Shown in pieces: positions 37,901 to 50,474 of a DNA stretch of 64,000 nt. This DNA is from Pegea sp. RAD2-039. Its lineage: Eukaryota > Chordata > Thaliacea > Salpida > Salpidae. A program made the translations under genes and the position numbers. The DNA is taken from NCBI GenBank assembly GCA_034620365.1, contig JAQGEQ010000258.1, forward strand, positions 372,001 through 436,000. Reading direction: 5' to 3'. The first letter of the stretch is position 1. Each line of letters starts with the position of its first letter. The notes under the pieces were generated by a model that was given only the letters and a program-made list of their open reading frames with translations, did no database searches and was not told where the DNA came from.

Positions 37901-40900
37901 GGTAGCAACAACCAACTGCAATGATGCATGCCACAAAAAATCATATTATCGGGATTTGATTGAATAGTTTGATTGTCTAGCAGGTTTTGATGTAATTTTT
38001 ACGAAATTCACATCAGATTTTGTTACCAATAATTGTAGAATTAACTTTTCCGTTTCACTCACCTAGTTTATATCAATTAGAAAAGTGGTGAAGGTTTAAC
38101 AGCTATCATCTAAACACGTTCAATGTTTTAACAGCTAACAAATCAGCTTTTGTCTGTTGGTAACTTAGTTTTTTTTTCAATCAAAATAAATATAGGACTT
38201 TTGTTTATATTGCAACAAATTATGATAAACATTTATGGGTAAGCTACAAGATTACAACTTTACAAAATACAACAACAAAAGTTGGATTGTCAATCATTTC
38301 TGTAAATAAATGTTTGTTGTAGTTTGAAAAAAAATAAAAATTTATAAATGAAAAACACAAGCACGTTACCCTCGGTTCATCCAACATGTTTCGGACCTCA
38401 CGGTTAGGTGATCCTGCCACAGTTTTGACGAGTGCTTCTGCTTTTGTCTTCAGTATCGAATTTTCGTTCTATTTTATACATTCCACACAAAACACACAAA
38501 AAACAAGATAAAAATGATAGACAGAAGAAAAAACAAAGTTAACATGCAAATGTATAATGATGATGAGACATAAAAACATTTTGTTAGTTGTAATCATCTT
38601 AATACTGCTTCAGGACATTATTAGAAGATATTAAAGTAACTGGTTGATATTCTAAAACTTTTTCTAACAATATTGCTAAAAATTGAATTTTTAATTACCC
38701 CAATAATCAACATCAGTTTTAAATTGAATAAAAATTTTTACTCACTTCTAAATCTTCTTTACAAATAGCCACTTCTTCATATCGAAACTGAATATCTTCA
38801 TTTTTGTGCTTTTCTTCATTAAGATCACGTTGTAAATTGTCTTTATCCTTCTTCATTTGATCTAACATAGTACGAAGATCATTCAGTTCTTTCTCCTTGT
38901 TATTCACATACTACAAGAAGACACAATAAATCTTCAGTCAAAGCAGTGAATGATACTCACTAAATCATAAGACACTTTCAGTTGATTCAAACTTTGATCT
39001 TTCATAGCAGCAGAAGCATGTAGTTCCATCATCTCACTTCTTTCCATATCTCGTTCAGCTAACAAGGCTTCCACATGCTGCTGCTTCTCAACTAGTTCTT
39101 CTTGTAGTGCTTGTCGTTCACTGGTGGCTGTCTTTTGTTTGTATCGAGATGAAACCTCGGTTCGAATCTGAATTCAAACAAACTGTTAGAATTCGGAATA
39201 GAAGAGTTGTTATAGAAGCTTGAAAACAAACTACAATCAAAAGAGAAAAACAAAAGTTTCTCAAATCATTGTATAATTGAAATACGTCAAATTTTCAGAA
39301 ACAATTTGCTGTCAACTAATCGACAAATCGAAACGTTTTTCAGCTTCAAAATATCGTTTTAATCTTATCTCTGTCAACTGATCTCTCTTTGAAATCAACA
39401 TTCTTAGCTAGATTTCACGAGTAAGCTAAGATTATGAGATTTGCAAGAAATAATCGATGAGATATTTTGAAAAACAGCATTTGATGTACTTTATTCAGAT
39501 ACTTACAACATTTTCTTCAATATGAGTAGGTAACTTATCCAGTGATGACTGGAGAAATAGATAATTAAATAAAAAAGAATTAAAAGTTCTAAACGATAAT
39601 TATTAGAGTAGAAAAGTTTTAGAATTGAAATTAGCAAAGAAAAGACAAAATAAAATTGTGAAATTTACTTTGGAAGGTCGTTTCATGCTGGATAATGAAG
39701 TTAAACTTGCAAGTGAAGCAACAGAGCCTGCTGCCTTCTTTCCTGGCAAGTTCCTCGTTCCTACAGCTCCCTTACTGATGCGAGCTAGTTAACAATACAA
39801 AATGACAACTTGTTTATTCAAAACTACTAAACAAGTCAACTGTTGTTTTTTTGTTCAAATTTAAGGAAAATATTTTTATTAAATTCTAAAAAATTGTAGA
39901 AACTTACCAGAAGCTCCTGTAGCTGGGAAACCGACTTTACGACATTTGTGGATCATAGCGAAAAGACCAAAGTTCATATCACATTGAAAGTAGCTACAAG
40001 CAGAACATCGAATACAATTTAATTGAGATGATTGCTGTCTTATAAACGCATGTTTTGAACAATTTTAACAAAAACTAAACTGATTAGCGGTGAAGATGGC
40101 TTAACAAGTAATCGGGTTACAATTAAGTGCTTTGCTGGGTTTGTTCAGATGAAATTTCGTGATATCAAGGTGGTTATTATGATTTGAAAAATTATCAATC
40201 TTTTTGTAATATTTAAAGAGAATTTTTATAATTTTTGTTGAAAACAACACATTGATATTTGTTAAATTAACAAAATTTTCAACTTCCAACTACAACTTTA
40301 ATGATTAAGATGTTTTCAAAACCTAATTATAAAAAGCAATTGGATATAAATCAACAATTCCAATTTATCAACATCCGCAGATATACAGAAAACTGATTGA
40401 GGAAATTACCGTTTGTTGTTAATAGATCCATCATTTTTACCAATAGCTTCATCCAACTCGATTCCAACCCAACAACCTTTAGCGAATTCAGTTTCACCCA
40501 CAAACCGGACAGCACCTTCAAGAACAATTCTTTCAACATGGAACTTGGTGGTTTATGTAAATTAGAAAACATCTTAATAACCAGTTTTCGAGTCGCCAGT
40601 CGTCACCCGATCACCCAGCTTGAGGTCTTCACGTTTTAATCCCGAATTCACTACGCTCATGCTCTTACGACTAGGAGTTCCAAATCGAAGGCTTCTAATT
40701 GACGAAGCAGGGCTTCTGATGCCTAATATATCGAATATTCAGCTAATTCTCGTAAAAACTTGAGAGATGTACCTGATAACTTTGAACGTTCAAATGACCC
40801 TGCCATGGTCTTCAAATTATTTACAGTTAATTCGGGTGATTTGGGAGATTTAGGAACATCATCAAGATTAGATGTTGGACTTTTTGTAGTAGCTAGAAGT

Positions 40901-41885
40901 ATATCATCAAGTGAGAACTAGTTTAAATAGCCAGGTGGTTTTACTTCATTTAGTTGTTACAATTAAATTATGAGATGAAGTAAGAAATCAAGCTTTACCA
41001 GTATGATTGGAATCTTTAGTAGTTTCTCTGACTAGTTTACTTGGTCTCAGAAATATCCCATGAAGAGCATCACACTAAAAACGAAATTTTTTCATTTTAC
41101 TTAAAATATTCTCAGACTTTTCTTGGATTAGTTTTTACACAATCATAAAAAACTTCTTGCTAAAAACGAATTTAATCTTTGATATAATCACTGTTTGTTT
41201 ATTTCATAAAAATCGTTTATACTTCAGCTATAGTTGTATTCATGTTAGCTAAACTTCAAAGTCTTATGTAGTATTTATCAAAAGTTGTAAAGTAAAAACA
41301 AACTATTGGATGTAATGAGTAGTTTAAAAGATTACTTGGAAGTATCTGCAGCCCTGTACAGTGCCATCATGCTTGCCCTCTGGCTTATCTAGAAACACTC
41401 CGGCCCAATCACCAGTTTGAAATTTAGTTTCACCCAAGAACATTATCCTTCCATGTTTGTTGCCGGCAACTACCACTCTGTCACCTGATTAGAAAATGAT
41501 TTTTTGATAAAGTTTCCTAAGTTCACATTGAAAAACTTCCGGTTTAAGTGAAAGAAGATGAATGATTAATTAGATTAGATGAATCTTGTTAAAATTTTCT
41601 ATTTATTAATAAATTTCTGACAAACGAATAAGTTTTGCGAGCGACATACCAATTATGAAATCATCTCCAGGCTTTGCAACTGTTAAAAATAGAACAAATT
41701 AAAACAAAACTGTTTATCCATCCTACTATTGTACAACTAATTTATATATTTCTATTTTATGTACCTCATATTAAAATCTAATCTATTCATAACCTTTAAG
41801 AAAGTAGAAAGCGTCGTAAACTGTAACAAATTGTACCTGGTACTTTTGTGAGACGACTAGGAGCTTTTATCCCACTCGCCTTCAT
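28962..41885 (-). CDS. CLIP1: CLIP-170/CLIP1-like microtubule plus-end tracking protein
   Basis: A long, many-exon gene. The first exon encodes [20 protein letters not shown]-Gly 1 spans exons near 41680, 41488-41333 and 41075-41000 ([41 protein letters not shown]). A Ser-rich linker is near 40890-40690. CAP-Gly 2 spans about 40640-40580, 40520-40411 and 39997-39909 ([36 protein letters not shown]). Some 25 coiled-coil exons follow (39790 to 29027). The end carries two zinc knuckles, [18 protein letters not shown] and RPYCDDC joined to FGHWTDNC, and the protein closes EEEMY. This is the full CLIP1 order. CAP-Gly domains bind the C-terminal EEY/F of tubulin and EB proteins, and the knuckles recruit dynactin/LIS1 in vertebrates. 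I did not join every coiled-coil exon. An alternative last exon sits at 35032-35544. Confidence 0.92.
31689..33257 (-). repeat. Recent internal duplication within CLIP coiled-coil exons
   Basis: 31689-31858 and 32645-32814 are identical over 170 bases by eye, including the donor site and the first intron bases. They are followed by a second matching pair, 31869-31984 and 33142-33257, with only three differences seen. In the right-hand copy the two parts are separated by about 325 bp of coding sequence; in the left copy they adjoin. Both copies keep frame and coiled-coil character ([32 protein letters not shown]). So one coiled-coil exon was duplicated and one copy lost or gained about 108 codons. 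Confidence 0.85.
35032..35544 (-). other. Alternative terminal exon of the CLIP gene with an acidic C-terminus
   Basis: After acceptor gtcattcag at 35545 a 170-codon open frame starts [20 protein letters not shown] and continues as coiled coil. It then becomes acidic ([20 protein letters not shown]) and stops at 35032 after [10 protein letters not shown]. There is no ATG at its start, so it must be spliced from upstream, most simply from the phase-0 donor of the exon ending QQEVARLQQ (about 35773). An AATAAA lies about 40 bp past the stop. Transcripts using it would keep both CAP-Gly domains but lose the distal coiled coil and the zinc knuckles. A nested separate gene is the other reading. 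Confidence 0.6.
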
Positions 41886-42186
41886 TTGTTTTTTAACTTG
41901 TAATGATTATAAAAATGAAATTTTTGTTGCAAAATATTTTAAGCTTAAACTTTGTTAAAAGTTAAAGAAAATAGGAAAAAATAAAACTCCAAGTCAAAGC
42001 TAAATAATGCTTTAAAGTGTGGCAAAGATTATTAACATTCCTTAAGTGCTATCAACAAAAAAGATAATATGTTAAACCAATTCAGTAGATCATGATACTG
42101 TTGAATGTAAAAGTGAACTTTACACGATTTATAAATATCATTTCATACAAACTAAGAGTTCAACTATTATCAAATTAATAAAATTA
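41886..42186. other. Short spacer between MRPS25 and CLIP
   Basis: About 300 bp of AT-rich sequence with no coding frame. It must hold the 3' end of MRPS25 and the 5' UTR or promoter of CLIP. Confidence 0.5.
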
Positions 42187-42834
42187 TTATTGTGGCTTCC
42201 AACGTTTCTTGATGTCCTCATCTTTAAGACATAAACCATCTAAACTCTCTTTTGGAAAAACATCATGAAAAACAGCGGATGATGGAAGCTGACCTGGGAC
42301 TTCTGCAATGGAATTTCGTACATATCCAGGTCCAAAATTTGCTGGGTTTGGTAAGGCAGCTTTTGCTTCCATCTCTATAAGCTCACGAGGTTTACCAATT
42401 ATCTTTTGTATATAACGCAACAGCTCAATATGGCTTTTACCATCTGCATCAATATGAAAGCGGTCTCCATCTTCCAGAAAAAATGTTATAAAAGGTGATG
42501 GAAGTACATCTTTGATAACTAGAATTTGTACATCAGGATTTTTATATTGTAACTGATGAAAGTTGATATCAACAAGTCGTTTAAGTGATTGATGTTCAGC
42601 TTGTTTAATTGGATCCTCATATTCACTGTAATGTATAGTGACACATTTAACGCAGTCACGGAAGATAATTCCATTTTCAAGATACTTAGTAGTTTGTGTA
42701 ATTGGATAATCAGTTAACATCAATAATTTTTTCGGTGTAAATTCATCTTTGGTCTTTTGAAATCTGGCACGGAGGGTTCTGGAACGATAAATTGGATTCC
42801 GAGCTCGACTCAATATATGTGATAAGAACACCAT
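42187..42834 (-). CDS. MRPS25: Mitochondrial small-subunit ribosomal protein mS25
   Basis: A single exon; the first ATG at 42834 gives 215 aa. The central 110 residues match the mS25 family: FRDCVKCVTIHYSEYEDP, INFHQLQYKNPDVQILVIKD, PSPFITFFLEDGDRF, and after the thioredoxin-like fold PANFGPGYVRNSIAEVPGQL. The protein belongs to the mitochondrial 28S subunit. The first 40 residues are rich in Arg and Ser with no acidic residue before Lys/Asp around 31-32 (SHILSRARNPIYRSRTLRAR), as expected of a mitochondrial presequence. The protein is longer than the human one (about 173 aa) because of this N-terminus and a C-terminal extension ending KKRWKPQ. It lacks introns, unlike most neighbours, and lies between CLIP and GPATCH11 on the same strand. 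Confidence 0.88.
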   Translation of the reverse strand: MVFLSHILSRARNPIYRSRTLRARFQKTKDEFTPKKLLMLTDYPITQTTKYLENGIIFRDCVKCVTIHYSEYEDPIKQAEHQSLKRLVDINFHQLQYKNPDVQILVIKDVLPSPFITFFLEDGDRFHIDADGKSHIELLRYIQKIIGKPRELIEMEAKAALPNPANFGPGYVRNSIAEVPGQLPSSAVFHDVFPKESLDGLCLKDEDIKKRWKPQ

Positions 42835-43156
42835 GTTCAATAAATAAGTTCAAAAATTCTCTAAAAGCTGATCCTGTTGGTAATAATAAACAAAGAAGAA
42901 AACTTTATTAAAAAACTCAAAAAATAAATTAAAAAAATTCATTTTAATCACAAATTCAAAGTAGGTATTTGAGCACATAATTCGGTTAAGCAGCAATCAA
43001 CAAAAATATTTTCAAACATTTTGATCTAAATCAAAAATTTAGAAACTGTTCAGTAGCCCAAAATAATTTCTGAAATATTTGACGAAACTCAAAGTTATAA
43101 AAAATTCCAACATTAAAAAGAAGTTTTTAAATTAGAAAAGAATTCAATTAATTTAC
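42835..43156. other. Short spacer between GPATCH11 and MRPS25
   Basis: About 320 bp, AT-rich, with no coding frame recognised. Confidence 0.5.
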
Positions 43157-43957
43157 TTAATCATCATGATCAGCAGATGTGGTACCAGGGCAATTGTTTA
43201 AAAGGTCACCATTATCAGTATACTTTACTGCACACCATAAACAATAAAAGTAAGTGTTTCTTAAGTAAGAAGTTAGATGAATGAGTTTTTCTTGAGCACA
43301 TAATTCAGTGTCTTCTTCAACTAGACTATCATAATCATTATCATAAAAATCTGTATCATCTTTCTTTTCGAAACTTTCTGTAACTGAAGTAGGCCAAAAA
43401 TAACTAGATAAAGGTTTCATTAAATCATTATCACTATCTAATTGATAACAAACTTTCTGACTTTTATAAAGATCTTTTTCAAAAGTTTGATTTCTATATT
43501 GATCTCTCATTCGAGACTGAAAGTTTTGTTGAAAAACATGTTGAAACTTCTTTCTTGCTTTTTGAGCAGCTAAGTGAGCTTTTAGTTTCTTTTCTATTTT
43601 TTCTTTTTTTTCAGTATCTTTACCTAAGCCAGAACGGCTTTCTTTAACAACAATTGGAATAGGTTCTACTCTACCTGTCTTACTCTTTCCAAGACCTTCA
43701 CCTTTTTTATAACCCATTTTAGACATTAATTTAAAGCCTAAATTATCTTGACCAATGCTTGTAGCTAAACCCTTTTCTCTAGTTTCTTGTTGAAGTACTT
43801 TAATAGATCTAGGACGTTTTGCCTCTTCTTCTTTTATATCTTTTTCATTTTTAATCCCAAGTTTTCTTTTTCTCCAATCTCCAAAAGAGTTTTTTGGTTT
43901 ATCATCTTCTGAAGGTTGAACAAAGATATCAGACATATAATCATCTTCATCTGCCAT
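43157..43957 (-). CDS. GPATCH11: G-patch domain-containing protein 11
   Basis: A single exon of 266 aa, near the usual length of the family. The N-terminus is MADEDDYMSDIFVQPSEDDK, followed by a basic stretch with nuclear-signal character. The G-patch lies at about residues 70-115 (NLGFKLMSKMGYKKGEGLGK, then RVEPIPI). The C-terminal domain has the family's closing motif: LTSYLRNTYFYCLWCAVKYT, then DLLNNCPGTTSADHDD, with paired cysteines. G-patch proteins activate DEAH-box helicases in RNA processing. The vertebrate protein is also reported at kinetochores (CENP-Y). It is intronless and transcribed towards MRPS25. Confidence 0.9.
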   Translation of the reverse strand: MADEDDYMSDIFVQPSEDDKPKNSFGDWRKRKLGIKNEKDIKEEEAKRPRSIKVLQQETREKGLATSIGQDNLGFKLMSKMGYKKGEGLGKSKTGRVEPIPIVVKESRSGLGKDTEKKEKIEKKLKAHLAAQKARKKFQHVFQQNFQSRMRDQYRNQTFEKDLYKSQKVCYQLDSDNDLMKPLSSYFWPTSVTESFEKKDDTDFYDNDYDSLVEEDTELCAQEKLIHLTSYLRNTYFYCLWCAVKYTDNGDLLNNCPGTTSADHDD

Positions 43958-46900
43958 CTAAAATACTTCTTTTAAAAAAATATCAATAAAAAGTACTTAA
44001 CTGAGGATTAAAATTAAATTTAATAATAAGAAAAAATGATGAATTACAAATCTTTAATAATTTATAGGTTAAAAATTAATAGAAATAAAAAATTAGAATC
44101 ATAAACCAGCTAAAAATACATCAAAAATCTTATTCTACAGAAAATATTAAGTTGGTAAATATAAAAAGTAGTTATTTTTTAAAAATAAATCAACAAACAG
44201 AAAGAAACTTTATATAATTCAAGGACAGTAAGAAATTTGTAATAGAAAATTCAAAAAATGAAAGATTATAGACAAGAAAATTTAATGTTTATATAAAATA
44301 AACTATTCAAGTGAGATATATTTAATAATTTAACCAATACCTCAATTATAAACTAAATTATAAATTTTAAGAAGCTAAGACAATTCAAAATATAAGAGTC
44401 AATTTTCACAAATTTTAAAAATAAATATATCTTCTAAATGTTTAAAGGATATGGACAAACTTTGTTTTGAAATAAAATCAAATTTGAATGTTTTATAAAA
44501 AAATACGATTGTTTATTAAATTAGAACAAAATTTATATTCTTAAAAACATAATTGAATATAAAACTGAAAGCAAATCATAAACAACTAATTTAGAATTCA
44601 ACAAATGATCTTAAGTTTAATGAAAGCAGCTTCTATATTTAGAGTAAACGGAATCTGTAGAAGTACAACTCAATGTCAAGAGTTTTGCTAAGATTACTAG
44701 TTCTAATAAAAACAGCAGCATTGTAGTCGCTAACGAAAGGAGGTGACAAACTACTTTATGCTATTTTGGACTCGAACAAGGCAAGCCATTTGAGACGTTT
44801 TTTTAAAAATAATAACAACTTCAATCAACAAACTTGTGATTAGTATTCATTAGAAAATCGCATTAAATTTATAAGTAAAAGTAACTTCAATTATCAGATG
44901 ATTATGTCGACCTACTATGAAATGTTATTTTGTAATATTTTAACAAGTTGATAATAAATCAGTTTTCTAAACTATGTATACAACTCGTCATAACTAACTA
45001 AGAGTAACAATTTTTTTCAGCCCATTTTTACAAACATACTTTACAAGTTGTAAACCTAAGTATAAGAAAACGATTTTTTATGTATTTTGGTAATCAAATG
45101 GCTTTTATAAAATCAATTTAGTTAAAATCTTTAAAAAATGCTAACTTAAGCAGTCTTAATATCATTAAAACTGGAGATTTTTGTTTAATTCTTCGAACTG
45201 TAGTAGGTATGAATGTCTACTTAAATTTGCTATTCAAAGTTCTGTAATAATAAATTGTAATTATAAAGCAGTTCATTTATAATCGGTAGTGTAACAATTA
45301 CAAAATGTTTAATAATACAAAAACTCGATACTAAAATCATTTAAGAACTAATAAATAGAAATGTTACAATGAATTGATCAGTTTTACAAAAACTATGTGT
45401 CAAAAATTGCGATTAGAGCACGGCCACAGCAAAATATGTATACGATATATACGTTTGTTGTGGTTTATCTATGATTGTTCTATGTACCTTTAACTAATTT
45501 GAAAAAGTTTCAATCAAAAAAAATTATTCAAAAAGATAATAGAATTACTTTCAAAAGTTCCTTAATTTTATTTAAATATTTCTTTAAGTTTCTTTATTGC
45601 GTCATAATATTCATCATTTTCGATTTTGTAGGCACAATTTGGCGTTTAACTAATTTCTTTACAAAAATGTTTTCTGTCTAAATGTCTGTCTAATGAAATT
45701 AGTACATAATTTAACGACATTTGACAAGCTTGTAAAACTTAAAATAAACTATTTGTTAAATGAAAATAAATAAATGTCGAAAGGTTAATTAACTATTCTC
45801 TTATATTAGTTTTAAGTTTACTTAATATGTCTAACTTACATTCAAGAAAAATTAAAAGTTAACAATAAATAAAATGTTTGTTTTTTATAGAATAGTTTCA
45901 TCGTAATATCCATCATTATTTTTTCCTAGATAAGTTGAAAATTCATTTTAAAGTTATTAGAGTTAAAAACCAGCTCAATAAAAATTGGAAAGTAGAAACC
46001 TGAGTCATCCGAAATTGTAAAGCAGTCAAACATTTTAACAAAGTAAAGTTTCTAATTAAAACCGCAAAAAAAAGTTTAAGAAGTTTCTTGTGCATAAGAT
46101 TAACTTTTCTTTTTACATTTGATTAATTTTCATAATAAAACAGCAGTTATCAATTAGACTGAATTTAATGTCTTTTAGTAAAAAAAATGAATTCTGTTCA
46201 GTAGGTGAAAAATTGTTTATTCATTCAGTTTACTGTAAAAAAGTTTTTAACAATCGTCAAAATAAACACATTGACACTGCTAGTCATATTTTAAAGAAAT
46301 TATTGCTTCCAAATAAGTTTATGTAATCGAAGTTTAATTTATAATAATTTTCTTTTTGTTTTGTAAAAAAAATAAAATTATTAAAATTCCTTTGTAGAAC
46401 TTGTAAATATTTCTTTATTTTTTTTAACATCGTCATTGTGTGAGTAAATTTATAATAATCATTAGTAAGGTAGAAGTAGCAAATGACATGTGCAAATATT
46501 CTCATTTAATAATGACTTGGCAAATAAACATATTTTTCTCTATATAAGGTGTAAAAAGCATTGGTCAAAATAATTAAATTCCATGTCAAACGTATCATTT
46601 ATAAAATAGTTCAGAATTGAGTAAATTTGCAGATTGAATTTTGTCTACATCAAAATCTGAGAAAAAAATTCACTTGATTAGAATGTTAGGTCTGGCACAA
46701 GAACCGATAAGATTCAATTGATAAGTTGTAATCAATTTTGTATACCTTTAATATCGAGTTCATTTTTGAGTCATTTTCTATTTTGGAATTTAATAGAATA
46801 TTGAAATTATTTTTAGCTAAGCATATTCAGCACATAAGAAATTGTTCAAATCAAATCACAAAACTATTTTAAATGCTGCGAAAAGAACTTTGTTATAAAC

Positions 46901-47021
46901 TCATAATAAAAAGTTTGAGACGTTCATTACCGGACTTTTTAATGTCTTAAAGAATTAAAAATTTTCAAAAGTATCTCATAACCAACGGGATTTTTCACAG
47001 TTTAAGTTTAATATAAACTAA
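43958..47021. other. 3-kb gene desert
   Basis: This is the longest clean gap in the window. It is extremely A/T-rich. Short frames on both strands (for example 45475-45681 and 46284-46505) are low-complexity Phe/Lys/Asn runs without splice support. No repeat family or RNA gene was recognised. The promoters of divergent GPATCH11 and GH16 must lie near its two ends. Confidence 0.55.
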
Positions 47022-49764
47022 ATGAAGTTATTGTTGTTAGTTTTATGCAGCTGCTTGGTTTTTCTTCAGGTATCATCAGATACCTTGATTTTTGAAGAAA
47101 CTTGGAATGATTTAAACTTTGAACGTTGGCAACATGAATTAACTATGAGTGGAGGAGGAAATTGGGAGTTTCAGGTTTCTTTGTTTATAACAAGTTGACC
47201 ATTAATAAAAATTACTTTTCTCATTTGTTCAAGTTTTTATTTTTCAGTATTATACAAACAATAGAAGCAACAGTTATGTTCACGACAACACTTTGTTCAT
47301 TAAACCAGTAAGTACTTACAACTTGTTTTAAAAGAAAGCTATTTGATATTACACTGGTTTTTAAAAAAATATTTGTAACATTTCAATTTTTGTATGTGGA
47401 AACTCTTGAAAAGTTAAACATGTTTTGAATCATTCTTAGAAGTGAACAAGTTGAAACTTATCTTTCCCAGTCTAGCAAGACTTTTCACTTTTAACAATTT
47501 TTTAACACTTTTTAATCATCAGACTTTAACTTCTGATCATTTTGGAGAACAATTTTTGTCTTCTGGTATGCTTGATTTATGGGGAGGCTCTCCAGCTGAT
47601 GAATGCACCGGAAACTCATTTTGGGGCTGTTCTCGAACCGGAAGTGCTTCAAATTACATCAATCCAATTCAATCAGCAAGGTTTCTGACTAAACTATGAT
47701 AAATTTATGTCGATGAAAGAACATTTTTCAAGCTTTTGAATCTAAAATCAATATAATAGCTTTATTAAATTCAAATCAAACAACATTAATCACTACGTCT
47801 TCTTAACGCAATACAAGACCAAGCAAAAATAGTAATCCAAACAATGCTGGTCAAACTCAATAACTATGCTTTGCACATTGTCATAAGCTTAAATTTACAT
47901 AAGTCGATTAGTCTACAAATTTGAAATTTGTTCTTTAGAATTCGAACTGCTAAATCGTTTGCATTTAAATATGGAACAATTGAATTTGAAGCAAAACTAC
48001 CAACAGGAGATTGGATATGGCCAGCAGTTTGGTTATTACCCAAGTCAGTTTGTGATTTAGTTTTATAATTTTATGTTTTTACTAACAAATGATTGTAGAC
48101 TTCATTCTAAATAAAAGTGAAATGTGTTGAATTATTTTATAGTTTTGAATTATAAAGTTTAATTTTTTTAGGTTAAGTTTGCTAGTTTTTATTTGAAATA
48201 AGCTACAAACTACTCTCTTTGAAATATAGTGTCCAAGCTTTAACAAGTTAACCATCAGACAATTTGTCTTTCACTTGTTACAAATATTCTAAACATAAAT
48301 AAATTGTCTTTTATGAAGAGCTTTAATAAAATGTAAATCTTAAAATGTTAAGATAATCGAAAGAAACATTTTAGCACTTTTTTATATTTGTTTTTACAAC
48401 AGATCAAATGAATATGGACAATGGCCAGCTTCTGGTGAAATCGATCTGTTAGAATCACGAGGTGCAAATCATCAACTAGAAATTAACTAAATATAAAAGC
48501 AACAAACATCTCTAGGAAATCCGAGTTTAATCGATTCAGACGGCGTATCTCATGGCAACGACGCTGTTGGTTTCACTATGCACTGGGGACCCTATTATCC
48601 ACTCAACGGATACACAAAGACTACAGTAGAGACGTAAGTGTAGCGACGAATAATTTTGTGGAATAATATGAGAGATACAGACATGGAACATTTGCGAAAC
48701 AATTTCACAAATATAAAATGGAATGGACTGAAAGCGATGTGAAGTTTTATTTGGATGATAATCTTATTAAAACGATGGAGCCTGGAGAGGAAGGGTTCTG
48801 GGGCTTGGGTGAGTTTGATACTCAAGCACCAGGAACCGAAAATCCTTGGAGACATAGCAAGAGTAAAATGGCTCCATTTGATAAAGAGGTTTCTACTTTT
48901 TCCTTCATCAATTTAATTTCAAATTAAAATCATTTTTTTAGTTAAAAACTTACAGAAATTATATCAAAAGCTGCATTTTCATTAATAATAGGTAACTACT
49001 ATATTTGATAAGAAATCAGATTATCGATAGAAATCTGACCTTTATACTTCTACATTGTTAAAAACTTTTCTAAATTTTTTAAATAGCATACTATAAATTT
49101 TAACCATTGAATAATATCTATTGAATGCATCTCAAAATTTGCAATAATCTTATAATAAATCAATAGCAGTGAAATTTCTTTTAACTTATTTTCTTTTATT
49201 TAAGTTTTATTTGATCATCAATCTTGCGGTTGGAGGAACAAATGGATTCTTTTCAGACTCTTGGATCAATGGAAACGGAGCAAAACCTTGGAATAACCTA
49301 TCACCAACTGCTATGAAAGACTTCTGGCTTGCTAAAAGTTCCTGGTAAGTTTAGAAACCACTCGTTGAGTTGTAGAATTTAAACAATTTCTAAAGTGGCT
49401 TGTGATATGTTTGATTAATTGATAGAAAATATTTTCACAAAAATTCTCATCAGGTTCATTTGTAACAACTAAATTTTTATTTAGTTCGCAATCAAAATAC
49501 CCTTCAGTTAGTTAGAAGTGTTTACACATAAATAAATTGAAAAATTTTTGCTCAATGTATTAAATAAGTTATTGCTTGAAATATTTTAAAAATCTAATAG
49601 CTTATAGTTTTATTAAAGTTTGAAATTAAACTGAGCATAACTTGTCAAACAGTAAAACTATCTATTTTTTATATTTATTTAGGTATCCCACTTGGCAATC
49701 AGATATTAATAGTGGCGAAGACGCCGCTCTTCAAGTCAAGGCGATACGTATTTGGCAAAAGTAA
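47022..49764 (+). CDS. Secreted GH16 beta-1,3-glucanase (laminarinase-like)
   Basis: Nine exons, all phases closing, about 360 aa: 47022-47174, 47248-47307, 47523-47680, 47939-48043, 48403-48461, 48516-48633, 48681-48888, 49205-49344 and 49683-49764. It has a signal peptide (MKLLLLVLCSCLVFLQVSS). The protein follows the GH16 jelly-roll order: FEETWNDLNFERWQHE, YYTNNRSNSYV, RIRTAKSFAFKYGTIEFEAK, WPAVWLLP, then GEIDLLES. This has both catalytic glutamates of the ExDxxE type site, so it should be an active enzyme and not a binding-only GNBP. After it come HGNDAVGFTMHWGP, FYLIINLAVGGTNGFF and the closing VKAIRIWQK. There is no N-terminal CBM39. It likely cleaves beta-1,3-glucan of algae or fungi, in digestion or defence. 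Confidence 0.93.
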
Positions 49765-50474
49765 AAACTAATTTATGACAAATAGATGAACGCTAAAATG
49801 TAAATCAGAAAAAATAAAAATGTTTGAAACAATTTATTGTCAGTAACTCTCTGATTCAATCTTTAAGAAATTTGCTAAACATAAAATCTTAATTTTTTCT
49901 GAGATGAAACCACTAAAACCAACTACTAGACAAACCACAAGACCTTGAAAGCGGAACGTTACTCTATTTAGTTTAGAGAGTTTAAAGTTTAAAAAAAAAA
50001 CTTTCCGTTAGTTTCAAGTAGAGAAGTAATTACCTAACAAGTTGAAGTTGATCATATGGGTTTTATTTCTTTAATTTTAAATGAAATATTTCAGCTGTGA
50101 TAATTTTAGATATAAAAACTTCATTAGCGTTAACCTGATATAAAAATTAATTAAAATAAATTAGCAATATCTTTGACAGTGATTCATAAAGATTTATTTT
50201 AAAGATTTACAATGATCTTATCCATTGTAATCCAAAAAATAACTTTTGTAAATTGATGTAAATTTGCAAATAAAAAGAGTTTTAGTAAACAAACTTTGCA
50301 TAAAAAGAAAAGATGAAATGTACGGCTGAAAAATTCTGAAGCTAAATAGAAAAAGGGAACTATTACTTTTATAAATGGAATATTTTAACAGATTCGTTGA
50401 CAGGTGAAAACAGTAAAACTGTTTCTCAATATAGATTTTGGATTAATGAACTTCAGATGATGAGACCAAAATGT
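49765..50474. other. Convergent 3' region between GH16 and SLC52 genes
   Basis: AT-rich with no coding frame. An AATAAA close to 49815 is a possible polyadenylation signal of the GH16 gene. Confidence 0.5.

Noticed and set aside
45475-46505. Open frames at 45475-45681 (+) and 46284-46505 (-)
   Set aside because: Low-complexity Phe/Lys/Asn/Ile composition, no splice partners and no motif. They are expected by chance in DNA this AT-rich.
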